NCBI GenBank assembly: GCA_032622095.1
Contig: CP136068.1
Coordinates: forward strand, 162,707,465 to 162,771,464
Direction of reading: 5' to 3'
From: Siphonodentalium dalli
Lineage: Eukaryota; Mollusca; Scaphopoda; Gadilida; Siphonodentaliidae
Length of the DNA stretch: 64,000 bases
Below, one piece after another: positions 21,735 to 33,934 of the stretch. Within the stretch, counting starts at the first letter, position 1. Every line of letters starts with the position of its first letter. The notes below the pieces were generated by a model that was not told where the DNA came from, ran no database searches, and saw only the letters and a program-made list of their open reading frames with translations. The translations under genes were made by a program, and so were the position numbers.

Positions 21735-24078
21735 GATTGATTCTTGGGAAACCAGTAAAGGCGTCATGACATCAAGACCAAGGATCATAAATAACAGGAT
21801 GGCTCACACAATCATATTTGTGTAATCGTCTTGGTAGAGTTATCGATTCTCCTGGTAGGACAGCCGCCGTATTTGAAATGGCAAATACACGAGGAATTCA
21901 GAAATCGAATGAATGTTTTTTGTATCAAATGACTCACCGGCCACCTAGAGCCTGTAGAGGTAAACTGAAGTGATCTATATATTCACCGAGTATGAATCTT
22001 GGTGATTGTTACGTTTATTTCATATTAATAACGGTTGTTGACTTTATTCTGATTTATTTTAATCGGTCTGTCAGTGTCAAATTCCGACGAATACGAGTGA
22101 ATGGAAATACTGGTACATCGTTTTTGGTCAACATTCTCAACCAAAAGCAAGGAAAACTACCCAACCACTTTAATAACTGAGAAAATACGTCGTTTATATT
22201 CAATCCTTACGTACATTTGTTATTTTTGTTTTGTTGCAACTTTTAAAGAATGTTTTTAACTTTTATTTTTGTTTACATTTTTACGTTGTCTTTAAATGTG
22301 TCTGCAGTCTGTGTTGACCAGCGTGTGTGTGGGCGCAATGTGCCTGCATATGTGGCACTGTGACTATTGGTTTAGTACATGGAAATTTCAAATTCGTCCT
22401 TTCACTTTTTATCTTATTTGTAGAACTCATCTATTGGGATCACAAATCTGAAAACCTTTTTTTCAGTTTAGTTAATAGACTAATTATTGTTTGAGTTATA
22501 GACATTTTTGTACCTCAAAAAATTTCATCAAATTCAGATGGACACTCCATTTGTATTTATTCATCCTGAATCTTCCACTTAATTTTACATGGTAGTGTTC
22601 CCCAAATCAACACAATTCATAGTATATGCATGCAGTTTAATATGTGTTCAATTGTCCAATCAGAAATATTAGGCCATGTCAAATTATATGGTGATATCAT
22701 ATTCACAGCTGGAGAACATGTCCCCCCCCCACAAAATATGTTGATTCTTTCATGCAGTACAGCCTACCGGTGTGGTCAACTTAGTCACATATGTCATTGT
22801 TACATTAATAGGCAATGTCATATTTGATATCTTGTAACTCAGTCAGTATATACATCCCCTCATACCTTGATATTTGTACAACATATTAATTCATATGACA
22901 CATTAATGATTAAGTTGATTTTAACTGTTGATCTGTTGTGAATCAATTTCTCTTATTATATGTAAAATATGTTTGCCCTATCATGACATGCATGGGTCCT
23001 TGGAATCCACTTAATTTGACATTTGTAAAAATGTGTATAGATCAAGTTTTTTTAAAACATTTGTTCTAGTTTCTGTATGTATGCCTACTATGAGTCTTTC
23101 ACTATAAATTCATTGATATATATCATATAATGACATATTAGACATTAATTACCCTTCAAATAATGGTATGCTTAATAAGTGTAGATTGACATTTGTCATT
23201 TGTGAGTATTTCATAATTTACAATACACTTATTTAATTTAATGTAATGCTATTGCACCGGTACATGTATCCGTAGTAATTTTTTTTATCAAAATGCAAAA
23301 TGGGAGTTATGGGAGACGAAATTCAAATTTTCAGTAATGACAATCAGCATGCGCGATTCCATCACAGGAATCCGGGAATTTTGTTTTAAATTTTATTATA
23401 TTATTTTATATAAAAATAATATATAAATATAAAAAATACCCGGGGTGGTAACTTAATCTAATTTAAGTATGGTTAAGTCAAGAATTGCAATTCATTTGTA
23501 CTTATAGTTACGGTAAATCTATAAATCCATAATTATGTGGTGGGATCGATGCCAAATTCCATTAGGCTTTTAAAAGCGCAATTTAAGATATTAAATATGA
23601 ATTACGCCTCCTACATATTTGAAATACGCTTAAGCGTAATTGAGATATAAATGCTTTAAAATAATTGGGTTTTCTGATCTTCATACATGTGCATTGAATA
23701 CCATGTTGTATAATCTATTTAAAATGGTATCATTGTGAGCGATGCCTGACTGTACCTAGATCATTCTGAGGAATTATTTTTGAGTCAATTTAATGACATG
23801 AGATATGTAAAAGTTTTCCAATGTGTCAGCTGGACTTTGAAGTGTAGCACTTGGTTAATAATAGACTTACTAGTAATAATAGGCCTATATTAGTTATATA
23901 TACTCTATTATAATATGATAATGTACGTAAACGTAATTTGCGCCCGCTTGTTACTGTTCATGGGATTATCGGATGAGTTGTTATCTTTATAGAAGGATTT
24001 GTTGATAAACCCTAAGGGTGGATACACACCACATGGGCCTGTAACGCACTCCGCTGTCCGCCCCCCCCCCATTTACGC
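21735..24078. other. Unassigned AT-rich sequence
   Basis: No gene, RNA or repeat could be supported. A palindromic AATACGCTTAAGCGTAATT lies at 23624-23641 and is shared in kind with 58175-58192. A C-run occurs near 22722 and another just before 24071. Confidence 0.4.
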
Positions 24079-24462
24079 TGCCCATATACGCCGCCTCTAT
24101 ATACGCGCCTGCTTCACGTTAATGGTAGTATAATAGGACAAGGGAAACTGTGGAAATTCACCCTTTTACCATCCCTCGGCAATTTACGGGTCTTCGGAGA
24201 CAATATTCGGTGGTTAAAAATTTATCAAATGTTATGTATATGAATGGTTCTGATTGGAGTTTGTGTATTGATTAATTGAAAGATGAATTCTTCGCCGATA
24301 CATCCGTGGCTATATCGTTAGCATTACTGGTGTGAATGGCCTAAATTTGTCCAATTGCCGAGGGATGGTAAAAAGGTGAATTTCCACAGTTTCCCTTGTC
24401 CTATTATACTACCATTAACGTGAAGCAGGCGCGTATACAAAAGCGGCGTATATGCATGGGCA
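24079..24462. mobile_element. Foldback MITE with 105-bp TIRs
   Basis: The arms 24079-24184 and 24352-24462 are inverted and nearly identical over most of their length (for example AGGACAAGGGAAACTGTGGA against its complement), around a 167-base centre. The outer TATACGCCGC motif resembles the centre of the element at 18497-18900. No open frame. The high arm identity suggests a fairly young insertion. Confidence 0.85.
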
Positions 24463-24661
24463 GAAGACATGTTTTGGACTGGCCTTAAATGTACTGATAG
24501 AAGACAATTTGACTTCGCTTAGCACTGCTCACATTGAACGTTTGATATCTGAAAAGGAAAGGAAACTCCTGATATTCTGGGTTACATTATTGTAGTGAGC
24601 ATGGCAATACATACATATATAGATGATCTCCAATGAGTTACGTTGGGATATAAGAATATTA

Positions 24662-24881
24662 AAACCCGATGATGTATTAAGTCAATCCTGCGCGAGTCCA
24701 AAATGCGCCCAAAACATTACGCGTTCGTCTTTCCAAACCCAATGACGTATCGATGGTGTTATGAGCTTGGTGTTATGAGGCGTTGCGCATTCACTGAGAA
24801 ATAACTGCAACTAGCCACGTGGGCGCCGATCAATCAGAATGCTGGATTTAGTGATGACAACACTTAGTATGTAAATATACA
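24662..24881 (+). repeat. 220-bp dispersed repeat, copy 2
   Basis: Direct match to 15463-15680 with small indels. Confidence 0.8.
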
Positions 24882-24900
24882 GATATAAATGTAAATACAC

Positions 24901-25032
24901 CAAAGTTTGTCTTTGCGGGTAAAGCATCGTGTAGAAAATCTATCACAAACAAAGTGATAAACAGCGCGTGAAACTCGTGCTGTTATATATACCCTTTGTC
25001 AGATGATTTAAACCCACAAAGAGACCGGATTA
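24901..25032. repeat. Short foldback repeat
   Basis: TTTGTCTTTGCGGGTAAA near the left edge and ATTTAAACCCACAAAGAGAC at the right are imperfectly inverted, and a CAGCGCGTGAAACTCGTGCTG-like palindrome lies between them. Confidence 0.45.
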
Positions 25033-25230
25033 ATGGACCATGAGCGATACTCATTTCTCACTGAATAAATTCAATGAGCGTGCACGTGTTCGTGATAATT
25101 TATGACATGTCAATAACCATTATATCGGCTTGTCTTCTTGTCCGATTGGAAAGAGGATAGTTTGACTGCTTGCTCATGTCACCGAATCGAGTTGTCAATT
25201 AGCTGGAAACTGAACGACAAAAACGCCCCC

Positions 25231-25309
25231 TTAGACCCGGTTTGGCTGGTCCGCCAATGTAGATTTAAACCAGGTTTAAACTCGGAGGTTTAAACCTGAG
25301 ATAATTATA
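25231..25309 (-). repeat. GGTTTAAAC-rich repeat family, copy 3
   Basis: The reverse complement reads TATCTCAGGTTTAAACC and has further TTTAAAC units, as at 17234-17290. Confidence 0.45.
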
Positions 25310-25342
25310 TATTATTATACGGTATATATCATACCACCACCA

Positions 25343-25560
25343 GGGCAGTCGGTAGCCGAGAGGTAGGGTACTGGTCTATCGGGCTAGCGGACCGGGGATG
25401 ATAGCCTGGTCAGGGTATTCTGACATAAATCAGAACCAAGTTTGTCAGGCCGAAATAACGCTACTACATGGAGTCACCACTGGAGTTACTCGAGCTACCT
25501 AGCCCAACGCATACGCTTCAGTAAATTGAAGGCATCGGAATAATATTTATCTAGTAGAAG
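25343..25560 (+). repeat. tRNA-derived SINE-like repeat
   Basis: GGTAGCCGAGAGGTAGGGTA followed by CTGGTCTATCGGGCTAGCGG has the spacing and bases of a tRNA box A and D arm. The box B region (GGACCGGGGATGATAGCC) is mutated from GGTTCGANNCC, so transcription is doubtful. An unrelated tail follows. It is a better fit to an old SINE than to a tRNA gene. Confidence 0.5.
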
Positions 25561-27316
25561 ACATGCAATAATTGAATAATCCTTTCTTATCGAAGTTGTT
25601 TCCGTTACCTGTTTACGGTCGTTCCCCTATTTTGATTTGTCGTATATTTCGTGTAAAACAGTTTGTTGTATTATTACCGAAATTCAATTACAGTTTCTGC
25701 AAATGTTACCGGATGTCTTGGTTATATTACTAATCTTGGAAAATATCCACAGAAAAACATTGGATGTCACCTTTTGTGTTAGGATAGGATATGATAGGAT
25801 ATTATATTGTTATACTGTGGGAATAGGACATTACTCTTCGTTCTACTACAATTTCCCAAAATAACTCGAATCGCGTGAAACCCGAAGTGTGTTGTTCCGC
25901 GAAACAACCTCATAGCCCATGTCATGTCACCAGAACAGCGAGACAATATACACCGGGGCTGGAATGGTTGCGTGATGTGCTTTCAACGCCGGAATACATC
26001 GCGACTAATTTCTCAATAGTGACCATTCAAATATGTCACGATGCTGCTATTGTAGGGCACTTTGGTGTGCATGATCCACGAATTCATGTCCACACGAAAG
26101 AGTCTTTTGATGACATTCCACGAAAATTGATATCGACGAAATCGAAGCCATTCACAGTATATATTCGTTCATGTTTCCGCTCATATTACTATGGCACCAT
26201 ATGATTTTCTATGAAGAAATGCCCGAAAACACATACTGTGGACGTACCCTTACTAATTCATAATCAATTTTAACATTCTATCCTCTTAAATATATCGTGT
26301 AGAGTATGGGACAATTGATAAATGCTATGGTGTTATCAAGGATCTAACCATCAAGATCCCTGCACATAATTAACATATAAGAATCACCACGCACAATTTC
26401 TCCATGCGTTTAAACATATAGCCTTATCGATATAGTACATGTAAAATCATGTTAACCAAAAAAATAATATTGCCCTAATTATAGGCTAACTGTAACATAT
26501 AACATTTAACGACAAATAATCATACCCTCTTTTGCCATTTGAATAATTGTCACGATGATTAGCGCTTTGGAATGTATATACCTCGTCCTAAGCATTATTA
26601 CATGCATGTATATGAAACAGATTGGTTCAGGTGGGATGGCTCTGGTGTGCATACATGGTTCAAAGTTTAAAAACTATTGGACAATTCTATACATTGGAAT
26701 ACGGAACACTATCCCATAACTTGATCACACGACACAATATTAGTAAACTAAACATTTAAATGAAACACAACTGAATCAGTCTTCCGAAGAACACAGATTT
26801 ATAACTTATTATAAGAATAAATACATGATTGTCGGATATGTTTAGATTGTAGACCGTCGATTAACAGCGCCATTCAATCACAGACTAAACATAAAATAAA
26901 AGATCGAATGTTTGGTGAGAAAATCAGTTTGAAGGTAATTTGAATATGACAATTATGTCAGCATAATACCAAGAATGAATTGTTATGCACGAGCAGTGGA
27001 AAGATATCACGGACTGTGAGATAACAGCTTATTGACTAAAAGACACAGTTGGGCACTGTCGCCCGAAATGCCTGTGGGATAAACATTCTCGCTAGTCAAT
27101 TATACTTTCCCGCCACCTGTATGAAATGTTATATCTGCCGACGATAGGGATGCGATGTTCGACATTCTACAATACAAACATAGCAATTAAACGAAAAAAA
27201 TATTTCCACCCAATTGCTTGCACACATTGTCGTGTCCTAAAGAATTCATCGCTTTGCACTAACAATCACTTCATAATATTCTTTGTCAATGGTGTGCATG
27301 CACCAACATGCTTTCG
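25561..27316. other. Unassigned AT-rich sequence
   Basis: An open frame of 109 codons at 25875-26204 (+) shows no recognisable motif, signal peptide or splice context. Nothing else is supported. Confidence 0.35.
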
Positions 27317-27905
27317 AAATCCGATTTATTTTACTTTGGTAGTGTCATACATTTTTAAAGAATAATTGCACTTGTAACTTCCACAAATTGTTATGCACCC
27401 ATGCATTTGACATTTGCGTTTTGTGTTACATAAATGTATACCCATCTAACAGTTGTGTCGTCGATATATAATTATGCCTGACACGCTGCAGTCATGCTGG
27501 GTACCAACAATAGCTCTTCCATGCGATGCATTTGTACCAAATATACACCTAAATGTGGCGACATGCAACGACCCCGTCTGCGTTAGTAGTTTCTACGCGC
27601 AATCTCAAATCCGATTTATTTTACTTTGGTAGTGTCATACATTTTGAAAGAATAAGTGCACATGAAACTTCCACAAATTGTTATGTATTCATGCGTTTGA
27701 CATTTGCGTATCGTGTCACATAACTTTATACCCCTTTATGTCGTCGACATATAATTATATAAAACCTGAGTGTCCAAACACACCGCAGTCATGCTGGGTA
27801 CCAACAATAGCTCTTCCATGCGATGCATTTGTACCAAATATACACCTAAATGTGGCGACATGCAATGACCCCGTCTGCGTTAGTGGTTTCTACACGCAAT
27901 CGCGC
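27317..27905 (+). repeat. Tandem duplication, about 290 bp
   Basis: 27317-27606 and 27607-27905 are clearly homologous, with a long identical stretch (27494-27570 against 27788-27865, by eye) and more diverged 5' parts. The uneven divergence suggests gene conversion or an internal conserved part. The open frame within it has no recognised domain. Confidence 0.85.
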
Positions 27906-28144
27906 AATCTTATATTGAATTTTATCCTCTCTCGCTTTGACTGACAATGCCATGATACATATGCCACATATTGTAGCTCTATAATGATTAACAAAACAAT
28001 TCCGTAGCCTCGCTATATTGGTATTAATGTATAAAACCATTTCAAGAATGTGACCCCAGAATATAAAGTACATATTATGTGTCTCCATAACTTTGGTTTT
28101 AAACATGTGTCTTCCGAATACCGCACGTAGTGTTATTACTGCAT

Positions 28145-28218
28145 AGGTCTCCCTAATATGGTTTATGTTGTATATCAAAATTAGCAAACATTAGGGAGAC
28201 GGTATTAGGGGGACACTT
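28145..28218. repeat. Short MITE remnant, CATTAGGGAGAC family
   Basis: GGTCTCCCTAATAT and ACATTAGGGAGAC are inverted, followed by TATTAGGGGGACAC. It resembles 15703-15792. Confidence 0.5.
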
Positions 28219-28321
28219 ATGATATATTTTTTAATATTATAATATTCATAACAAATGACATCAGCTATGTTTTTTCGATTAATACTAAATGCACTCACCA
28301 CACCCAGACGCTGTGCTTTGC

Positions 28322-28330
28322 ATATAAATT
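28322..28330 (+). promoter_or_regulatory. TATA-like box of the zinc-ribbon gene
   Basis: ATATAAATT lies about 100 bases upstream of the proposed start codon at 28427, so a start site near 28352 would give a 5' UTR of about 75 bases. Position and motif are the only support. Confidence 0.35.
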
Positions 28331-28426
28331 GTACTTGTACAATGTGCTGTTCCAATATAATGGTAGATCCGTTCAATATTCGAACCAATTTTCAGACTGA
28401 TAAGTCTCTGAACTCTCGAAGAAAGG

Positions 28427-28974
28427 ATGGCTATGTCGTGGGCAAGATCGTCGCAGTTTGGGCTAGATGCGGTAAGAACGGGTTCAGTGTTCCTTTCCGA
28501 TCAATATATGGCCATTTAAGTTCACGCTTACTGGATCAAAGCATATTTGAAGAAATGAACAATCATACTGAGTCCTTGACTCCATAAATTAAAACTGATA
28601 CATATATTTTCAGGAATTAGATATGCTGATATGCAGATCAGTCGACAATGATGGGCAGTTCTGTAATGGCCAACTGAGCGAAGACGATGACGCTTGCGGT
28701 GAATGTGGATACTCAGAAACAAACACTGCAGAAATAGTTGTAAAATGTCCAGAATGTCAGACCAAACTCGCTTCATTGACACAGAAATTCTGTAAGGGTT
28801 GTAAAAGTAAAATCAACTGCGAATGGCTAGCCAATCAGGTTACACAGCTTTCCAAACCACCAATGCAGTATCCGGACATGGACATGTGTTCAACAGCTCC
28901 TATAACACCAATGCAGTACCCGAACATGGCCATGGGTTCAATGGCCGGCGATTATCCTTCATATGGATTTCAAG
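28427..28974 (+). CDS. Zinc-ribbon protein, 5' part (two exons)
   Basis: Proposed exon 1 is 28427-28471 (15 codons; ATG with A at -3 and G at +4), ending GCG|GTAAGA. The intron 28472-28613 (142 bases) ends TATATTTTCAG. Exon 2 is 28614-28974, ending CAAG|GTGAAA. The junction is phase 0 and open throughout; the last donor is phase 1, so more exons must follow but none was recognised. Exon 2 encodes two zinc-ribbon-like modules with CGEC, CPEC and CKGC knuckles, then a Met/Pro/Tyr-rich stretch with a 17-residue repeat (PMQYPDMDM and PMQYPNMAM). Such N-terminal zinc ribbons occur in many invertebrate proteins, including RNF213-like ligases; the full identity cannot be told from this part. Translation could instead begin at the ATG at 28623. 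Confidence 0.6.
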
Positions 28975-29579
28975 GTGAAATATTTTATGACATATTCTGT
29001 TCGCTAGTATCTATCTCTGTGGCTGGCGTCACGCGTATATCGCAGCAGCGATGGCATAACTATGTTTTATTATGGTACACTTTGGTTTACATCGGGTCTC
29101 GAAATAATTCATTATGCCATAAATTGTGACATAGGAATTTCGCAGTTATAACATTTTGAGTGAAATGATCATTAAAACAGATCCAGATGACTGATGTATC
29201 GGTCAATACACAAGTAAACCCAATGTTTTGCGTCTTTAAACGTTCGAGTTTACAGCCAACAGTCGGGCCAAACATGATAGGTTCGGCCATGCAACACACG
29301 ACGTAATATTTCGTCACGCAGTAGCGGGTATAAAAGCTGATACAAATATGTTTAGCACTAACTTCCAACAAATGCATTCACGTTCGTCCCCAATGATACG
29401 ATGAATCAAATAATGTGGGTTAAAGACGCAACATTTGTTGCCGTTTGGGTCAGGGATGGAGAGAGAAGAGACAGTAACATTGACGAGAATGATTTAGTCG
29501 CTGATATCCACCAAAGTTATAAATTTTGATATAGTCATCGCCATAATTCGTTCTAAGGAGTTTTTAGCATTCAAAAGTC

Positions 29580-30110
29580 ACAACCTCGACAAATGGTAAC
29601 CGGATTAAGTCACTTGAACAAATATATATGCTCAACTGACATGTGTATATGGGGACGGGAATCAGGGCATTCATATAGCGAGGTAGCATCAACAGATACA
29701 TAGAAGACATCATCAAAGGTATATGTATCATTATATTTAAGAGATACATATATTTTTGCAAAATGAGGGACATTGAACCGTAAGAGTATGCCATGCTGGG
29801 GTGGCTCATGTATTTTAACAATATCGAGTCTGCCCCATTCAAGATATTGTCCACAAAAAGATACAACGTGTCGAGAGAGATGACACGTATAGAAGGCCTG
29901 TTCAAAAATAGTGGTCACAGTGTGCAGTCAAATATAGTTACTTCTGAGATAAAAGAAAACCACAGTCAGTTTGCACATGACTTTTCAGGATCCTCTACTA
30001 TTGGCATCATTTATACAAGGGTACATCTGCCCGATACATATTATTTCTTTCAGTGTTTTAGAACAGACTCATAGCCTAACATAAACCACTTAAAATCTCG
30101 CTTTGTGTTG
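29580..30110 (-). repeat. 500-bp dispersed repeat, copy 1 (with coding-like frame)
   Basis: The reverse complement matches 54885-55340 over most of its length, including GATGAGTCTGTTCT-like, TATCTCAGAAGTAAC and ACTGCACACTGTGACC blocks. See the overlapping frame at 29610-29918. Confidence 0.75.
29610..29918 (-). pseudogene. Coding-like fragment inside dispersed repeat
   Basis: About 100 codons are open and protein-like (YLEWGRLDIVKIHEPP, then a strand-rich stretch with KIYVSLKYNDTYTFDDVFY). I do not recognise a family; the alternating hydrophobic pattern suits an extracellular beta domain. The same region in the copy at 54885-55340 is broken by stops and indels, and an overlapping frame is also open here. 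So this is either a gene fragment spread by duplication or a transposon-borne exon. No clear splice sites bound it. Confidence 0.3.
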
Positions 30111-30974
30111 GGTACATGTAGCTGATATATAGCAACATTTCTTTTACACTTAGAATACTTAGCCAGTGTATAGCACTATTTGTAGAGGAGCACCTGAACA
30201 TTTCTTAAAGCATCCGTATCGTCATGGATATATGATAAGCTGGTGTCATCAAAATATTAGTTTAACCCACTAGATTTACCTATACATCTCTATGTAAAGC
30301 CCAATTCTCATGCTATGTTTTTTTTTCGAAATAATGTGTTTATGATGTTCATATTTTGATCCCAATAGAAAATATTTAAAACAAAAACAAACGTCAATTT
30401 CAACAACGTCGTCTTTATGATTTAAAAAATGATAATTCTGAAGTACGTGCAGTTATAAATACATAATTACTGGTTTATTTGTGGGACGAATTAATCATGA
30501 TAAACAAAATAACAATCACTCCAACAAGGTGACCTACCCATGTATAAGAATGACATTTTGTGGCGCCATTTGGATATCAAATTTATGATAATACGTCGAA
30601 CACTTACTAACTTAATACGTATAACATTAACAAGTATTTGCTATTCCCTCCATATGTCCACAATAGAGTGTTTCACATCACTTTAACATGGGCAACGTCA
30701 AGTAATCCTGCTAGTATTAAATGATCTTCTATAATTACGGTGAACATCAGTAGAATATAAATGGGAATAAAATAAAGTAACACCATTTAAGACTCATTTG
30801 AGTTTTTAAAAAAACACGAGCTTTCAGCTATCTAGTAGCCTTTATCAAGTATGAAGTGAACAAATAGTGAAAAGTCGTTGACGTTGAAAGTGTCCATCAC
30901 GATGACGTGCATAACAAGATTGACGGAAAGCATCTACGTCGCGGCTGCTCCCGGGTGCCGAGTTCCCCGAAAAT
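30111..30974. other. Unassigned; possible Penelope-like end motif
   Basis: AACACGAGCTTTCAGCTATC followed by TAGTAGCCTTTATCAAG (about 30812-30850) resembles the GAGCTTTCGGC...CTTCATCAGG motif commonly seen near the ends of Penelope-like elements. No reverse transcriptase frame adjoins it. The rest is plain AT-rich sequence. Confidence 0.25.
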
Positions 30975-31450
30975 TATGCAGTACAGCGTAATGTGAGAGA
31001 TATATAGAATATAGGAGAGATATGTAGAATATAGGAGAGATAATTTCGTTGATCTTACTATAGGGCAGTTACTGTCAAACTAATTATATCTAGGTTAGTC
31101 ATTATTTCGAGGCATGGATGATAGTTAGTAAAACTATAACTAGGTTAGTCATAAAAATACCTTTGCTAGGCTAACATAATAAAGCAAAAGTAGTTAACAT
31201 CATATGACTATATGGCATAGAATTAAATTCAGATTAACAATTTCTAGGTTAGTTATAATATACATTTCCAGGATAATGGGTTATAGTCGGACTGACTATA
31301 TCTAGGTTAGTTATAAAAATACTCTTTCTAGACTAATAGTATACAGAAAATGGCATGACTTATAGTTAGTCTAACATTTTCAATGTTTGTCACTATATAC
31401 TACGCTAATGGGTTATAATCAGGCTAACTATTTCCAGGTTAGTCACTAAT
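30975..31450. repeat. Degenerate tandem repeats (TAGGTTAGTCAT type)
   Basis: Two ATATAGAATATAGGAGAGAT-like units come first (30999-31042). Then at least six TCTAGGTTAGTCATAAAAAT-like units occur at irregular 50-100 base spacing, alternating with inverted GGCTAAC motifs. A (TA)n run follows at about 31455-31495. Confidence 0.6.
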
Positions 31451-31495
31451 ATGTATATATATATACATATATATATATAATATATATATGTGTGT

Positions 31496-32720
31496 ATAAA
31501 AAAGAGAGCTAAGTCCCCCATCATGTGAACGGTTGGTGTTACAGAATAATTTGTTCTATTAAGTTCAATATAGATGTTAAACGATTGATAATATATATGT
31601 CGTGAATGATGTCAGATACTGTGTTAAATGTTAAAAAATTAAATATTCACAGCGAATAAACCCATTCATGTAAAAACCACAGGTCTGTCACTAGAATTTT
31701 AGGAACGTTCTATTCGCGTAGATTAGCAGGCATCACATTTCAAAAATACCCTCTCGAAGTGGTAGAAATCTTAATGTATAACCATTATTGGTTCCTTTAA
31801 TGAACATGAATGAAGGGAATATATTCAACTAAAACTACTCATTTTGAAATATTAAAAATTGTTACCTAGAAAATGTGTGTTATACTTAATGTAGCTATCC
31901 CATAGACAATCAAGCATGTTAAATGATAATTAATATGTAATTAATCAGTTGCATATATCATATGGACTTATAGATCTAGATATAATTTGAAAATCTACAC
32001 TATTTTACCAAAACAAACACTGGGACAATTAGCAACTATTCTTCTGTCTGTTGATTTGAAGGCAACAAATTTCAATTCTGACACAAACTCAATATTTCAG
32101 AAGGGTCAAAAACAATCGAAATATAAAAAGGATGTGCTTTTAATGAAGTTATAAATGAAAAGCATGATAAATAACAAAACAATTAAAATATGAACATCCA
32201 ATGTAATTACAATCATCATACAACAAATTGTTGAGCAAATACTAAATTGTTGCTATGCGAATGTCTCTGTTTATATACGGTAAAACATTAATTTATTCAA
32301 TCTATATATAGTCCTAAATAATGATGCAATTCGAGAATTCCTCGCATTAAACTAACACATAATATCACAACAGAAATATCCAGCACAGTCTAAATTCCGT
32401 ACACAAGATACTAAAGCTAATATATTAAATCTATATATAGTCACAAAACATGATGTCATTGTAAGAGATGTCATAGTCGCATACCTACATCCATTTATTT
32501 ATGTCAAGCCATTCATAAGCTGAAGTTTATCTCTGTCCGAAACAAATAATTTAGTCATCTCCACTCCCTCAAAAGTCACATTACATAAAAAATGTCATTG
32601 AGTCTAGCATTTCGTTGATAAGTCGCATTTATCACCGTACACAGAGAGTAATGTATTACCCCTGACAAGTCACATATTTACCACTGAATTTTGTATCTGT
32701 ATACATTCCACAGCTGATAA
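31496..32720. other. Unassigned AT-rich sequence
   Basis: Two ATCTATATATAGTC-type motifs recur near 32300 and 32430. No coding or structural feature supported. Confidence 0.35.
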
Positions 32721-32724
32721 ACAC

Positions 32725-32795
32725 TATATAAGTCGAGCGATAATAGCTGTTCCATGCATGCTTTATTCTATGGATTTAAAATTGCTATTCGCCAG
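32725..32795 (+). promoter_or_regulatory. Candidate TATA promoter and short first exon
   Basis: TATATAAG at 32725 is followed about 30 bases later by ATG codons (32754 and 32758) and by GCCAG|GTAAGT, a near-ideal donor after 32795. The next plausible acceptor is TTTGATACAG ending at 33110, giving a 315-base intron. From the first ATG the join is phase 0 but reaches a stop after about 47 codons, so the exon may be 5' UTR or the next exon may be another one. No product is recognised. Confidence 0.35.
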
Positions 32796-33934
32796 GTAAG
32801 TTTAATTATATTATGATTTCAAATAACTTTTCGACAGTTAATTAATATCTTATACAACCTATGTGTTATGTAACTTATAACAAAATTAGTATAATTAAAC
32901 TCAAGTTCGTATGTTTTTTTACTGGCTGTCGGAGCAAAACAATATTTTTATAGATGTATGATTGTAATGCATAGGAGCTGTTCATCTCAGTTAACTTAAA
33001 TGGCATTAAGATATATGAATAGAGTACACCATGTTTAAAGCAGTTGTCTCAAAATGCTACGAAGATTTATATTATTATTTGGATTTCTTAACAGATTTGC
33101 TTTGATACAGGCCATCAAAATGGATCGACCATCAGAGTTGAAAATGGATATGAATAATTTTACCCTAGCATTCATAATAAATAGGTCCCATTCACATCAT
33201 ATTTCTTAAAAGTGTGCTAATAGTTAACACAAAAATTATATTAATTAATAGTATCATTAAATAGCGTGTATTATCTTTACATACAACTCATTCGCCCCCA
33301 TTATCTGAAAATATTATTAGATAGGCAATGCTGATATCAAATATCTTAAAAGGGGAACTAATAATTAATTAATCCCTAAAATGGTTTGATGATAATGATT
33401 ATATTATCAATAAAGATCGTATGTTATCTGTTCAAACATATGCAGGTATATTATTGCACAAAAAAACACTAATGACCTCAAATGAAAGGTTCACTAATCT
33501 CATTGTTTACCAATGTGTACCCTAATCAGTTCTATACAAATTACGGTTTTGAACATGTATCTAGCAAAAATAGCACGCCAAACGAATTAGTTTCTTCAAA
33601 TTAACATTCCATTTGATTTTACAGAGTAATATTAGGTTACGTTCATACCACCCCAAAATTGCCTGGCATTATTTTTCACACATTCCAGTATAGAACGATA
33701 CAAAGTTACAAAAGCTGAATATAAAATGCCTATACAGTACGATGCAGCCAAATACACGCGTAATACAAAATAATATAATTTCACTGCTATGCCTGTCAGT
33801 AGTATGCACATGAGCAATACAAACATATGTACTTTCACTGCTGTTTGTCAATACTATGCAATTATATCGTAGAACTAATCACGCAGTAATATTAAGCCAA
33901 TGTGCTAGATGCGCCATTACATGTGAATTGTGAA
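32796..33934. other. Unassigned AT-rich sequence
   Basis: Apart from the acceptor-like site at 33110 nothing is supported. Overlapping - strand frames at 33632-33851 lack recognisable content. Confidence 0.35.

Noticed and set aside
25343-25420. Functional tRNA gene
   Set aside because: Box A is good but box B is damaged and no acceptor stem pairs. It is treated as a SINE.
25875-26204. 109-codon open frame as a gene
   Set aside because: No domain, signal peptide, conserved pattern or splice context; its length is within chance for this region.
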